This document shows positions 37,524 through 47,299 of a stretch of DNA of 64,000 nucleotides, piece by piece. A program made the position numbers and the translations under genes. Location: NCBI GenBank assembly GCA_905331475.1, contig CAJNYU010000182.1, forward strand, positions 190,343 through 254,342, given 5' to 3'. The stretch is from Rotaria socialis. Lineage: Eukaryota; Rotifera; Eurotatoria; Philodinida; Philodinidae. The notes beneath the pieces are model-generated. The model had not been told where the DNA came from. It made no database searches and saw only the letters and a list, made by a program, of their open reading frames with translations. How positions within the stretch are numbered: position 1 is the first letter of the stretch; every line of letters begins with the position of its first letter.

Positions 37524-39643
37524 ATGGCAAGCATCACAGTTAGTGCAGATCACACAAGTGCTACCGTTGATGGGACCTCACCAAGGATACACGTGCATCT
37601 TGTGCCGACAATCACTAAAGTGGGTAGGGTTTTCGAGCAAATGCCAGCGCCAGTAAACTGTGGCGAACAGGATGTCGAATTGTGTCGAGATGATGATGAA
37701 CGACCGATCACCGAAAACGAAATGACGGAAGTGGCAGGAAAGCCGCTACGGTTCAAATACAAGCAGTCTTGGGAAAAGCTCGGCGTAAAATGTGTTCTCT
37801 TTCGTGAACAATTTGCGAGGTGGTATTTGTTTGTATATTCCGCAGAACTACCGCCGACTGTTGTTGAAAAGATCGTTGCTTTTGCTTGCGTGCTGAACGT
37901 AAATCTAAAGATGTTGGAATTGGCGACTTACGCGTTCGTGTACTGCGAGGAGAGCCGTTTAACACAATTTTACAACTTATGTAGTAGCAATCCGGCGCTT
38001 TAAACTACACGTATAATCGAGGGTAACGTGGCACTTATTGCCTCTCTCGATTTGTTGAAAGTGGAATGTAAAAGCTTACCCGTTCAAGATGTACATGTAC
38101 CCCACATCCAGGATTATTTGCATCGACTCGCGAAAGTGCTGATAGAATGTAACATAAATTATACTTCGCATACACCTTTCGACAGTTCTCCTGTTGTCAA
38201 CAGTTTTAATCAGTTGGACAAATTGATTTTTGCTCAGACTTACTCAATCACAGATAATGACTATCGTTCGGCATTTTTTGTCGAAAGTGTATGGTACCTT
38301 TGTCACTGGACATTTGAAATGTTCACCTTTGGATGGAAATCGATCTATGATGCTTGTGACCCGAGAAAACGCCATCCGCCAAATGAGCGTTGCTCTTCCT
38401 TTCTTTTTGGTTTTATTAGTAGTTTGGTAATGCTATTACTGATCGGCATGGCTCTTGTCTGGCCGATTGTGTTAATAATTCTATTTTATATCGTTAAGAT
38501 GCATCATTTGGTGACTAACCAGGTGCAGCTCTGGATGACGCTCGTGCACGGCATTTACTTAATGATCGTTTATCCAGGTGTACTTATTTCATTCGTAGAA
38601 AGTAATTATTTTCCCATGCAAAAAAGAAAAGTTAAGTCGTTCAATGTGACTGTTGAGGAAGCGCAGCTCCTCGTGCTTAATACGCCTCGATATCAAAGGC
38701 TCAGTGATGAGCCGGAGCAAATGGAACTCCACGTGGGCACCGGATCGTCGACTCTCCTCCTATAGAAACCGGCCAGCCACGCTGTAGGCGAATACTTTCT
38801 ATACTGATTTTCGCACTCATTTGGATCGCTGCCATTGGATCACAGACGGAATTTATGCACGGCGAAAAGCAACTGTTGAACACCACTAACTATTCAAATG
38901 TAACAAATAATCGAAACAAAATTTATCTGGATTCTTGGCTCGGTCCCCCCTTTTGCGTCAATTATGGTACATTTCTAATTATGTTAATCGTCGGTATTTT
39001 AACCTATGAAAAATTCTTCCAATCTCTGAAACGCACTATGCAAAGAGCCGATCAATATGGCTTTCCAAACAGTGACAATTTCAATAGAGTTGATGTCTCA
39101 GATCCAATATCACTACAGCAATTATTGATGACTATCAGGCATACACTACGTCAGATCAAGAACGCCACGCCAGCAGTAGCTACCACTGGATGTACTGTTG
39201 TCAGTGTCTTGAGTATGGCTGTCACCGGGCTAATCTCTTACATCATCTTTCATGAAGTGACGCATGTGTCTATACTCATTTGTATCTCTTATATAATCCC
39301 AGTAAGTGTCCTTGGCTTGGTCATTGTGATTAAAATCATTTCAATTAATATGATCATCACTCGTGATCTCCCTCGCCTTCTTCAAACCAAAAAACACCAT
39401 CTCACCAATCGGATTCTGGCGCTTCAACTCTCTACAACTGATGAAAATGCGAATGTTGAGACACTCACACGATCGAGGGACTATTTGGACCGGAATATCG
39501 AGTATATAACCAGTTCCCGCGACACAGACGTTGTCAAAATATTCGGTTTTGTTGAAGTTGAATGGAAAACGCTGATTACAATAGCTATAACTGCTCTTAC
39601 TAGTCTGATCTCGTGGCTCCTTTCTTACGCCAGAACCAAATAA
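37524..39643 (+). pseudogene. Intronless multi-pass membrane protein gene, broken by one stop and one frameshift
   Basis: One former reading frame of about 700 residues. Segment 1 (ATG 37524) runs to TAA 38001-38003. The same frame reopens at once and runs to TAG 38763-38765. Segment 3, in another frame, can be read from about 38745 to TAA 39641-39643 and overlaps the end of segment 2, as expected after a 1-2 nt indel. The N-terminal third is soluble (FKYKQSWEKLGVKCVLFREQ); about eight hydrophobic helices follow, for example LVMLLLIGMALVWPIVLIIL, RILSILIFALIWIAAIG, TFLIMLIVGILTY and TLITIAITALTSLISWLLS. It lacks introns and is visibly GC-richer than neighbouring genes. I recognise no family. 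Readthrough of the single TAA cannot be excluded. Confidence 0.6.
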
Positions 39644-39855
39644 CCTCTTCTAGAAGATGCAAATCATATCCATCCATCACACATCTGCGGACTAGAATTT
39701 CCATTGTTCTTGAATCGAATTTTCCCTACTTTCATCTATCTGAAATTAACTGATAAATTAAGCCAGACATTCAATAGCATTCATTATTTTACGATTTCTA
39801 ACGGTGCGAATACTATAACAAGCAGCCATGACGCGTTTCTCGGTGTGCTTGCTGG

Positions 39856-40057
39856 CGTGGGTGAAGAGGAGAGGGGGAGGCGTGTTGGTGTGAGTGTGGG
39901 CGTGGGCGTGGGCGTGGGTGTCGGTCTGGCGTGTCCGTGTGGGTGTATTTATAAAGATATCGTAAGCAACACCAATGGACGCCGAAACCCACACCCACCG
40001 TACCACAAGCACATTCACACCCTAACCAAAACCCAGACGGACACCCATCATCAACAC
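39856..40057. repeat. Second telomere-like palindromic array, inside the module
   Basis: G/T-rich (GTGTGGGCGTGGGCGTGGGC) then spacer with ATCGTAAGCAACACCAATGG then C/A-rich (AACCCACACCCACC). It is a diverged direct copy of 40266-40441 (shared GTGGGTGTATT, ATCGTAA.CAACA.CAAT, GACGCCG). Frames across it are Val/Gly or His/Thr repeats and are artefacts. Confidence 0.75.
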
Positions 40058-40102
40058 ATTTAAAAGAATATGGAATTCTCATACCGCAGTGTAAAATTGC
40101 TC

Positions 40103-40265
40103 CAGCGTACCAGACTTTTCGCCGAAATCAAACTCCCTATCTTACAACAGGTATCAACATCACAGATAATGAATATTTGTTTAGAGGCTACCTGATGAAT
40201 CATTCATATGTAACACTGAGAATTCACGAATATCGCACGTTTCTGTCATGCTAAAGATTTCACGA
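40103..40265 (-). repeat. Inverted repeat, right arm
   Basis: Reverse complement of 37071-37232 at roughly 80% identity over about 160 bp. It lies between the two right-hand telomere-like arrays. Confidence 0.75.
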
Positions 40266-40441
40266 GGGTACGGACGTGGGTGTGAGTATCGATGGGTGTG
40301 TGTGCGTGGAGCGTCGGAGTGGGTGTATTGACAAACACATCGTAACCAACATCAATAGACGCCGGAAACCACGCTCACCACACTAACACGCACACCGACA
40401 AACCCACACCCACACCCCACACCCCCACACCCAATTTCAAG
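40266..40441. repeat. Right telomere-like array
   Basis: G/T-rich stretch (GACGTGGGTGTGAG, GGGTGTGTGTGCGTGG) then a spacer and a strong CCCACA-type run (AACCCACACCCACACCCCAC, ACCCCCACACCC), giving the same G-to-C strand switch as the other two arrays. Confidence 0.75.
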
Positions 40442-40547
40442 TATCACAGCGATATTTTTATTCAATGATTATAAAAATTCAAAGGGATCAAAATTGATTT
40501 TTAAACAAAATTTGATGTTTTCTTAGCAATCTTGACTTCTTTTACGT

Positions 40548-40647
40548 NNNNNNNNNNNNNNNNNNNNNNNNNNNNNNNNNNNNNNNNNNNNNNNNNNNNN
40601 NNNNNNNNNNNNNNNNNNNNNNNNNNNNNNNNNNNNNNNNNNNNNNN
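40548..40647. other. Assembly gap of exactly 100 N
   Basis: 100 consecutive N, the usual length for a gap of unknown size. The right edge lies in a MITE of the CCCAGGTC family, so the break is probably due to repeats. Linkage and distance between the inverted-repeat module and everything to the right rest on this join. Two single N also occur at 34186 and 62379. Confidence 0.98.
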
Positions 40648-40762
40648 GTAACTTCCAACTGGAATACTGCTTCCAGTTTCCAGTGCTTTCCGGCCAGATA
40701 CGGTGATTTTTCCGCATCTTTCCGGCCGGTTCCTACAGTATCCGTCCTCCGGAATCATTGAC
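40648..40762 (-). mobile_element. MITE family A, copy truncated by the gap
   Basis: The reverse complement matches the first 130 bp of the element at 45192-45509: CCCAGGTCAATGATTCCGGA, GGATACTGTAGGAACCGGCC, GCAGTATTCCAGTTGGAAGT. It ends GACCTGGGTA, so TA follows the terminus. The other terminus is lost in the N-run. Confidence 0.85.
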
Positions 40763-40763
40763 C

Positions 40764-40890
40764 TGGGTACTGCACAGGAATCGGAATCAAAAGAAAAAAA
40801 AATAGGAGTCGGACTTGGAATCGGAATCGTGAAAAAATATTTTCCGGAGTCGGAGTCGGAGTGAAAAATGGCACCTGACTCCAAAATTCG
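40764..40890. repeat. GGAGTCGGAGTCGG-type subterminal repeats
   Basis: Degenerate hexamers GGAATC/GGAGTC (CGGAGTCGGAGTCGGAGT at about 40845-40861) precede GGCACCTGACTCC. Such repeats are common in the subterminal DNA of hAT elements (family knowledge), and a hAT transposase remnant lies 350 bp away, so this may be that element's end. Confidence 0.4.
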
Positions 40891-41238
40891 ATTTCTACTA
40901 TGACGAAACTGAAGTAGTAGAAGATAAAATAAATTGTTTGTGAGTTAACGTTTGAGCTATATTACAACAAAAATCACATCATCTGACTTTCACTTAGATA
41001 GAAGTTTATTCATGAGTATATTATAAAATAAACAAAAATATGCTAATTTTAACTTTATAAATAAATCTTAAACACAAACAACTGGCATGAGAAAAATATT
41101 GACACGAATCATTAATATAGAGAAAAAATAAAATAGACTAATCAAGAATATTCTCTTTACGAGAATCATTGATAGTATCGTCGACATCGATACATAATTA
41201 TTTAGGAGCTGTGCAGGTTGATTCTTCAGACGATACTG

Positions 41239-41423
41239 TTATTGTCGATGACATTGATGCTGTTCGTTTTCGACGAAAATCACTGTTTGATAATTCTTTT
41301 GTAAAAAAAGCATTTGATTAATTTTTTCGCAATCTAAACGTATTCTTTTTTCTGTAACAACATTTTTCGCTGTTGAAAACAGACGTTCAATAATAGTATT
41401 GGAAGCTGGTATTGCGCAAACCA
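41239..41423 (-). pseudogene. hAT transposase C-terminal dimerisation domain remnant
   Basis: Reads AIPASNTIIERLFSTAKNVV, TEKRIRLDCEKINQMLFLQK, then NYQTVIFV to a stop. This is the Dimer_Tnp_hAT signature (A-I-P-A-S...ER-x-FS). The N-terminal side is cut off by a CCCAGGTC-type MITE at 41424-41734, and no catalytic domain is seen beyond it. Non-functional fragment. Confidence 0.85.
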
Positions 41424-41734
41424 CCCACGGTCGAAGAAAACGATCAGTAAACGGTCGTATACGATACAAATACGGCCCGTTTTACGTGCCGTATTTTCCC
41501 CGTATAACAGGGGCAGTAATACGGCCGTATGTTCTATAGAATACGATAATATTACGTCGGGCTTACGAGGTTTCACGGCTGATATACGGTGTCCGAGTAT
41601 GGCCGTAATACTGCCCTTGTTAAAACGTGTTAATTCGGCTTAAAACGGCCGTTTTACGACGGAATACGATGCAAAAACGACCGTTTACGGCAATGTTACA
41701 CCGGTTTACGGTGGTCCGTTTTCATCGATCTGGG
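41424..41734. mobile_element. MITE family B copy inserted in the hAT remnant
   Basis: Left end CCCACGGTCGAAGAAAACGA and right end (reverse complement) CCCAGATCGATGAAAACGGA form imperfect terminal inverted repeats. The interior is palindromic, with blocks such as ACGGCCGT and CGTTTTACG. It has no coding capacity. Confidence 0.75.
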
Positions 41735-41823
41735 CAGGGGCTAAACATGCTTGGCAATCCTGTACATCACATTCACAAAGAAACTACGAAACAAGCACAC
41801 CTATGTGGAAAAAAAGAAGGATA

Positions 41824-44162
41824 CTAAAGGGCATCAAAAGTTGTTGTTTGTTGTTGTTGGGTAGATAAAGATGAACAAGTGAATACGTCGTGCAATTGCT
41901 GTAGTAACTTTTTATGTTGCTGAGAAATCAGTTTGAACAATTCTTGATCACCCATTGGAGAGTTGATGCATATTTGATTAAAAATTCATTAATTTTTCCA
42001 TTAGAGTTATTGATTAATTCATTTATACGTTCACTCTGAGAAAGAAAGAAAAGACGATTAAAGTAAATAACCAGTTAAAATATAAAGAATAATTCATAAG
42101 AAAAATAAGAAAAACTTAAAATTTTGATGAAGCAAAATTGAAACGGAAATCGTTAAAACAAGTACCAATCTCTAGATTTAATTAATTTTGATGAATATAT
42201 ATTTATTATTTTGAACATCTTGTTAGCTCATTTTATCAATTTGTACGAGCTTTGAATAGAAAGTTGAAGAATTAGGTTTATCTGTCCAAATTTTATTCAG
42301 ATTCTGATCGATTCCTTTCTCATGATCTCAGCCTTGGTTTCACTCACGATTCCAAGAGAAATTTCTCGGAATATATTCACATGAAATTTAGATACACTTT
42401 GAAATCAGTGTTGTTTGATACATTCAATCAATAAATAGCATATTCTTTAGATTTTTTCTCTAAATTTTGTTTTGTTGATATTACATTTAAGTTCATTCAT
42501 TCTAATACAAGTAGATATCTATCTAAAACCTAAGATTTCGATCTCAGAGACAAAACTAATCTCAAACATCTATGACTTAAACTCATCAATTGTTTCAAAG
42601 ATAATTATTTATTTATTTTAATAATATATTTTATTAAATCTAAACATTTTTATTGTTTCAAAGTTGATGATAAAAAACATCATCAACAATTACGCTGAAC
42701 ATGAACCTATGAAAAAGATCCTCTTGGAATAATATTTTCAAATATAATCTTTAGTCTAGGTTGACAGAAATGATTACTACGATTATTTTATTTATCAATA
42801 GAAATTCATTTGAATTTTGTCTAAAATGGGCCTCTAATGTTTATAATGATTACCACCTACATAAAATTTTTGATGCAGAAAAGTCACTATTAGGTACTTT
42901 TAATAGTTGCTCATGTACAGAAAATAGTACTAATAAATGATGCTTTTTAACTGATTATAAATATATTTATAAGTAAAAGTGATCTTCATGCTGTAAACAT
43001 TTAATACAAAATACTTCACACACCTAAAACGTACTATTAATCACTTGTGAAAGTACAAAACCTACTAAAATTCACAGAAAAAATGAAAAATAGTACGAAA
43101 AGTTACTTTATTTTACTTTATTAATATATTAAGTGCTTAAAAGAGATCTTTTTTTTGACATTTTTTACAGAGATTATTAGATGCTTAACCGATAGAAATA
43201 TTCATATCATATCATATCCCCTATCTAGATTTTCTGTCTGATGATTAATTCATGATTAGTCGTAATGACGATATCGAACTTGATTATTTTTCTTTTATCG
43301 TGATCTTTTTTTTTCTGTTCACGCTTGAATTTAAAAACAAAGATATAAAAAGAGCACTACGTGGAAGAGAATTTAAGGGGCGACAAGACGCGAATGATGT
43401 ATCGCTGACTAAATTGATGTTTTTCTTTATTTTTATTTAATACTAACAAGTTCGACTAAAGTAGTCTTATTTGAAATATAAACGTTTAGCTAAAGAAAGA
43501 ATTTTTTTCTGTATATCTACATATAACAAAGTTGCGATATATTGATCCTTTGGCGTTCAAGTGAAAATTAGCTACAGTACTATCAAATCTATTTTGAGCA
43601 TCAAAAATATGATGCATGGTGAAAACAAAAGAAAATTTCTAATTGATAACGACATGACAGGAAAATAGGAAAACGGTTGATTTTAATTTTTGAATTTTCT
43701 TAGAATATGATTTATGATATATCCTTGGCTGGTAGTACTAGGGGTAAAATTAAAAGAAAAGGAGAACAAGAGACAGAGCAACAATCACAATCGTCTTTTT
43801 GCCCCTTAGTTTTCTTAAAACGAGTATGCGATATTATAAAAAAAAGATATGCAAATCAAAGTCTGCATCACCACTATGTGGGCTCTCTCAATTCGCGTCT
43901 AGACTGTATTACAGATAATTTTTAATTTCTATCTTACTAAATCACATTTTAAAACGATAAGAAATACTAACTTCTTTTTCTTTTGATATAAATTGCTTTT
44001 TTGAAAATTCTTCTAATAATTTTTCAAATAAACCTTGATGCGCATTTTGCACATGTGACCACATTAATTGTTGTTGGTCTTTTGTTAGATTTCGTTGGTC
44101 TTAACCAATCTCCACAGAGACCTCGCAATCCTCGTCTGGACATTTAATATGCCCACTTCGTG
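41824..44162 (-). pseudogene. Decayed unrecognised gene (two exons visible, frameshift and stop)
   Basis: Exon 43972-44162 reads RSGHIKCPDEDCEVSVEIG, an in-frame TAA, then LTKDQQQLMWSHVQNAHQGL and FEKLLEEFSKKQF before a GTTAGT donor. After a 1.9-kb interval, exon 41824-42035 (TTTCTCAG acceptor) reads SERINELINNSNGKINEF, shifts frame in a T-run, then CINSPMGDQELFKLISQQHK and QLHDVF to a stop. The GHIKCPDEDC piece resembles the RING1-IBR link of RBR ubiquitin ligases, but this is weak. The charged helical remainder has no known domain. Stop and frameshift argue for a pseudogene. Confidence 0.4.
42042..43971. other. AT-rich DNA inside the decayed gene, nothing recognised
   Basis: About 1.9 kb with homopolymer-rich AT DNA and short open frames without domains (for example 43252-43440 and 43707-43925 on the plus strand). 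It may be an intron enlarged by insertions. Confidence 0.4.
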
Positions 44163-44912
44163 CTAAATGAATGCAAAAAAAATTGTTCAAAAGCTTCATT
44201 GTTGAAAACTTTCATTCAATATACTTTGTTCGCGTAAGTTAAATCACTTGTTCTGTACTATACCTCTAGGATAGAGCTGCCAATTGTATAGCTCTGATGG
44301 TGGCGCAGAGCAAACCTGTGAGAAAAGCTTGTTATTTTTTCCCAAATATTTCTTCAAACGCGATGGTGATCTAAATTCATTAAGATGCATCTATGTGTGC
44401 AATAGGATATAGGACGTGCTACAGAGGCCCAGCTGTAACGTAATTCAATTTCACAACGTAGAAATGCACGTTTCTATTTTCCAATCTGATCCGATCTTGA
44501 TCTATTCTGATCTGTTTTATTATTCGTTTTCTTTCCCTATTTATACTGTACAATGCATACACAAGAGAGAGAGAGAGAGAGAGAACTCAAGGCAGAAAGA
44601 AGAAAGGACATTTGTTTCTTCTACTAGACTATTTTGTATATAAAGATGATTGTGCATCATTCTATAAATGCCCTTAATTCTAGAAGAAGAAACGATACCA
44701 GTATTTACATAGTCACGGTCGGGAGGAAAGAAAATACAATAGAGAGATATGAAGAGAGAGAGAAAGGAAAGAATAAAAACTAACGGTTGACGTATGTGCA
44801 TGTTCGAATTGGATTGCACATATAAGAAACACGACATATAGGATGAAACACGAACGTATAAGAATTCAATAATAAATAAGCTTTGTTAGAGTACTCTCTA
44901 ACAGGACGCGTC

Positions 44913-45070
44913 AGATACTTCATTTTAGATACATCTGGATACGTTTTCTCACAGCGTTCTCGTGCCATAAATTTTCGCATGTGACTGGAACACTCGGTTT
45001 AGAATATGCTAAACAAGTATTAGCCAATGAATATGATGTAGATTTAGTTGTTACTCCTATTCTACGTTAA
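44913..45070 (+). pseudogene. SecA-like motor fragment, frameshifted
   Basis: Frame 1 reads RYFILDTSGYVFSQRSRAIN. After a one-base shift it reads HVTGTLGLEYAKQVLANEYD then VDLVVTPILR and a stop. The second part matches the conserved SecA motif with TGT followed by a helix and V(V/I)P-T-NRP-like ending (MTGTA...VVIPTNRP in bacterial SecA). Bdelloid proteomes contain many SecA-DEAD-like proteins. Only about 50 residues are left. Assignment is by motif, without alignment. Confidence 0.45.
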
Positions 45071-45191
45071 AAATAATATGTTTTATTACATGGTTGGTTA
45101 GAACAAAATTTGTCATTCGGTAGTTAATGAATCGACCAAAGAACGAGAAACTCTTGTTACATATGAGGCAATCGAACATAGCAAAATAATA

Positions 45192-45509
45192 CCCAGGTCA
45201 ATGATTCCGGAGGACGGATACTGTAGGAACCGGCCGGAAAGATGCGGAAAAATCACCGTATCTGGCCGGAAAGCACGGGAAAGCACTGGAAACTGGAAGC
45301 AGTATTCCAGTTGGAAGTTACCGGATTTTTTTCCTGTGGATTCCGGCAGTTTCCTGTGTTTTCCGGTCAGTTTTCTGTGTTTTACATCTGGAAGTTGATC
45401 GGAATCTACAAGAAAAAAATCCGGTAACTTCCAACTGAAATACTGCTTCCACTTTCCAGCGCTTTCCTGTGCTTTCCGGCCGTTTCCCGCCGTACGTCCA
45501 CGACCTGGG
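45192..45509. mobile_element. MITE family A, full-length copy
   Basis: 318-bp near-palindrome. Left CCCAGGTCAATGATTCCGGA and right end GACCTGGG form the termini. TA precedes the left end (45190-45191) and TA follows the right end after one extra base (45511-45512). The interior contains mirrored GGAAGCAGTATTCCAGTTGG / CCAACTGAAATACTGCTTCC blocks. No coding capacity. Confidence 0.85.
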
Positions 45510-45755
45510 ATAGCAGAAAAACGTCAACGAGACTAACGTTAGACTGTAATTAAATTGTATACAATGAATAATAAATCCTGGAGAAATAATTATAGCTATG
45601 AACCTGGCAGGACGAGGTACATATAAAAAGAACAGATGAAATGGAAAAAAAGGGGGTCTTCATGTTATTGATACATTTACGCCGTCGAATTTAATCAAGA
45701 GATAGAATTGAAGTAGAAATATTAAGCGATTTTGCGAGAATCTGAGTTAAAAGTA

Positions 45756-46005
45756 CCCAGGTCGATCAAAACGGAACTCCGTTACGGTCCGTTTACTAGA
45801 ATCTGTTTTACGGACCGTATCTCTATTGTAAAATAGCCGTGAGTAGTCATATTTTCACCGTAAACGATTTGGTATTACTGTGTTCAGTAACGACGCGTAG
45901 TATGAACCGTACATTGTGAAAATACGGCAACTTACGGCTATTTTACACTAGAGATACGGTCCGTAAAACTGATTCTAGTAAACGGACCGTGTTGTTCGAC
46001 CTGGG
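45756..46005. mobile_element. MITE family B, full-length copy with TA target duplication
   Basis: 250-bp palindrome bounded by TA (45754-45755 and 46006-46007). The termini CCCAGGTCGATCAAAACGG and, on the other strand, CCCAGGTCGAACAACACGG are inverted. The inner arms share ACGGTCCGTTTACTAGAATC. TA duplications suggest mobilisation by a Tc1/mariner-type transposase (inference). Confidence 0.9.
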
Positions 46006-46249
46006 TAATTACTTTAAAAGATTAACTAGTTGTTAAGTTTTGTTCTTTCTTAAAATCAAATGGCTGCAATCGTGTGGGAATCACATGATTACATTTTTTG
46101 GTTATTTTTGACATTCTACTTGCTGTATATGACTTTCCTATGGTTAAATTCGAGCGAAATCTTGTCAGTGTGTAGATATAAAATGGATGGAAAATGATGC
46201 ATTGGCGTTGATTCCTGAAGCAGTATTCCGTGAATTTCTGGTCGAGATG

Positions 46250-46459
46250 CCCAGGTCGATCAAAACGGATATCGTTTACGGTCCGTTTTCTGAAAGTAAA
46301 CGGTAGGAAAACGACATCTTTACGACAGTAAACTGTCCGTATTTTCCCGTAGTACTGGGTGCAGTAATACGGTACTGTAAACGATACCGTATTTTCTCCG
46401 TATACGGTCCATTTAGATATCGTTTTTACACCGTAAACGGCCGTATTTTCTGACATGGG
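46250..46459. mobile_element. MITE family B copy, flanked by family A remnants
   Basis: Left CCCAGGTCGATCAAAACGGA and right (reverse complement) CCCATGTCAGAAAATACGGC are inverted ends of a 210-bp palindrome with GTTTACGGTCCG blocks. Family A-like DNA (GAAGCAGTATTCC before it; 46461-46619 ending CTCGACCTGGG after it) flanks it, suggesting nested insertion. Confidence 0.75.
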
Positions 46460-46460
46460 T

Positions 46461-46619
46461 GGTGGCCGGATCCGGCTGTCGCTTTTGCCAGAGCACTATC
46501 GGTTCCGGGTGGAACCGGACAAATCCGATCACCAGATCCATTTATCAAAATACTGCTTCCATGTTCCGTCAATTTCCGATGTTTACCTGCGGGAACCGAC
46601 TCGAACTTCTCGACCTGGG
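46461..46619. mobile_element. Partial MITE family A
   Basis: Contains GGCCGGATCCGG, ATACTGCTTCCATG and the terminal CTCGACCTGGG, followed by TA. It is the right half of an element apparently split by the family B copy at 46250-46459. Confidence 0.6.
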
Positions 46620-47079
46620 TATTGTATTTTCATCAGAATCAAAATTTACATTAAAATAGCAAAAAAAGCCAATGTTAGTATGCCAGACATATCTGTTAAT
46701 TTTTACAATGATAGTCTTGAAAAAATTACGTAGTGCACTATAACGTAAGTCATAGAAACAGACAAGTTACGTGCGTCACTTCTACTCGAATCATAATCGC
46801 TATTCAAATTATATAAAACATTTCAATCCGATGAAGTTGTTGAGTTACTATTTTGAGACATTATTTAAAAAAGGTAAGCTAATATAATTGAATAAGATAG
46901 AAAAAATCACAAGATAAAGAAACGTCAGCAAAACAAAATGTTAAGTTAGATATGCATGTTAAATAAATAAGAACGGCACAAATGAATACGTGTTCCTTAT
47001 TAAAGAGACAAACTATATTTATGGAGGAAATAAAGTGAGAAACATGGGCGAAGAAAGAGGGTGTGAGTTGTAAGCATTA

Positions 47080-47130
47080 CTATTGACACTCACACCCACA
47101 CCCACGGATTCCGTAAACATCGACCTGGGG
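47080..47130. repeat. Telomere-like CCCACA units next to a GACCTGGG end
   Basis: CACTCACACCCACACCCACG (about 47086-47105) is a short CCCACA-type run. It is followed at 47119-47126 by GACCTGGG, the MITE terminus. It is another short interstitial match to the telomere-like unit, 6.6 kb from the inverted-repeat module. Confidence 0.5.
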
Positions 47131-47299
47131 TGTGGATTCAAAAATCCTGATCAATCGGCCCTGGGTCCTAAAATTTTAATCAGTCGGGTACGGGTCTGCG
47201 GCCCGGTTCATAAATTCTTGTACCCAATGGGCTCTAGTGGTCGTTCACGCATTCTGCTAGAAATAATATCAAGATCGGAATGAGTTTATGCGCATCCCA

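Larger units (their letters stand above)
36892..40441. mobile_element. Candidate 3.5-kb inverted-repeat module with telomere-like ends
   Basis: The left side (37071-37232) and right side (40103-40265, reverse complement) match over about 160 bp at roughly 80% (shared CTTTAGCATGACAGAAAC, GTAGCCTCT.AACAAATATTC, GTTACCTGTTGT). Outside these lie G/T-rich arrays with TGTGGG units (36899-36915 on the left; read on the minus strand at 40395-40435 on the right). The outermost CTTGA (36892) and TCAAG (40437) are also inverted. Inside is one intronless, GC-richer broken coding region. No target-site duplication could be fixed and no transposase is seen. It may be a mobile element with cargo, or subtelomeric DNA captured internally. 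Confidence 0.6.

Noticed and set aside
38028-38765. A separate 245-residue membrane protein starting at GTG
   Set aside because: It shares a frame with the segment upstream and is separated from it only by TAA at 38001. The GTG is not a plausible animal start, so I treat it as one broken gene.
36892-39643. Prokaryotic-style operon of three genes
   Set aside because: No ribosome-binding sites; adjacent frames are continuous across single lesions; inverted arms and telomere-like arrays fit an eukaryotic repeat module better.
39704-40082. Three overlapping frames in the GT/CA array
   Set aside because: Val-Gly and His-Thr repeats are products of the telomere-like array on both strands.
40501-40884. 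Frames spanning the N-run
   Set aside because: They run through 100 unknown bases and MITE DNA, so carry no evidence of a gene.
45201-45527. Short frames with GNWKQYSSWKL-type repeats
   Set aside because: They are read-through of the palindromic MITE arms on both strands.
46022-46456. 144-residue minus-strand frame
   Set aside because: Half of it is MITE DNA. The remaining part has no domain and no splice partners.
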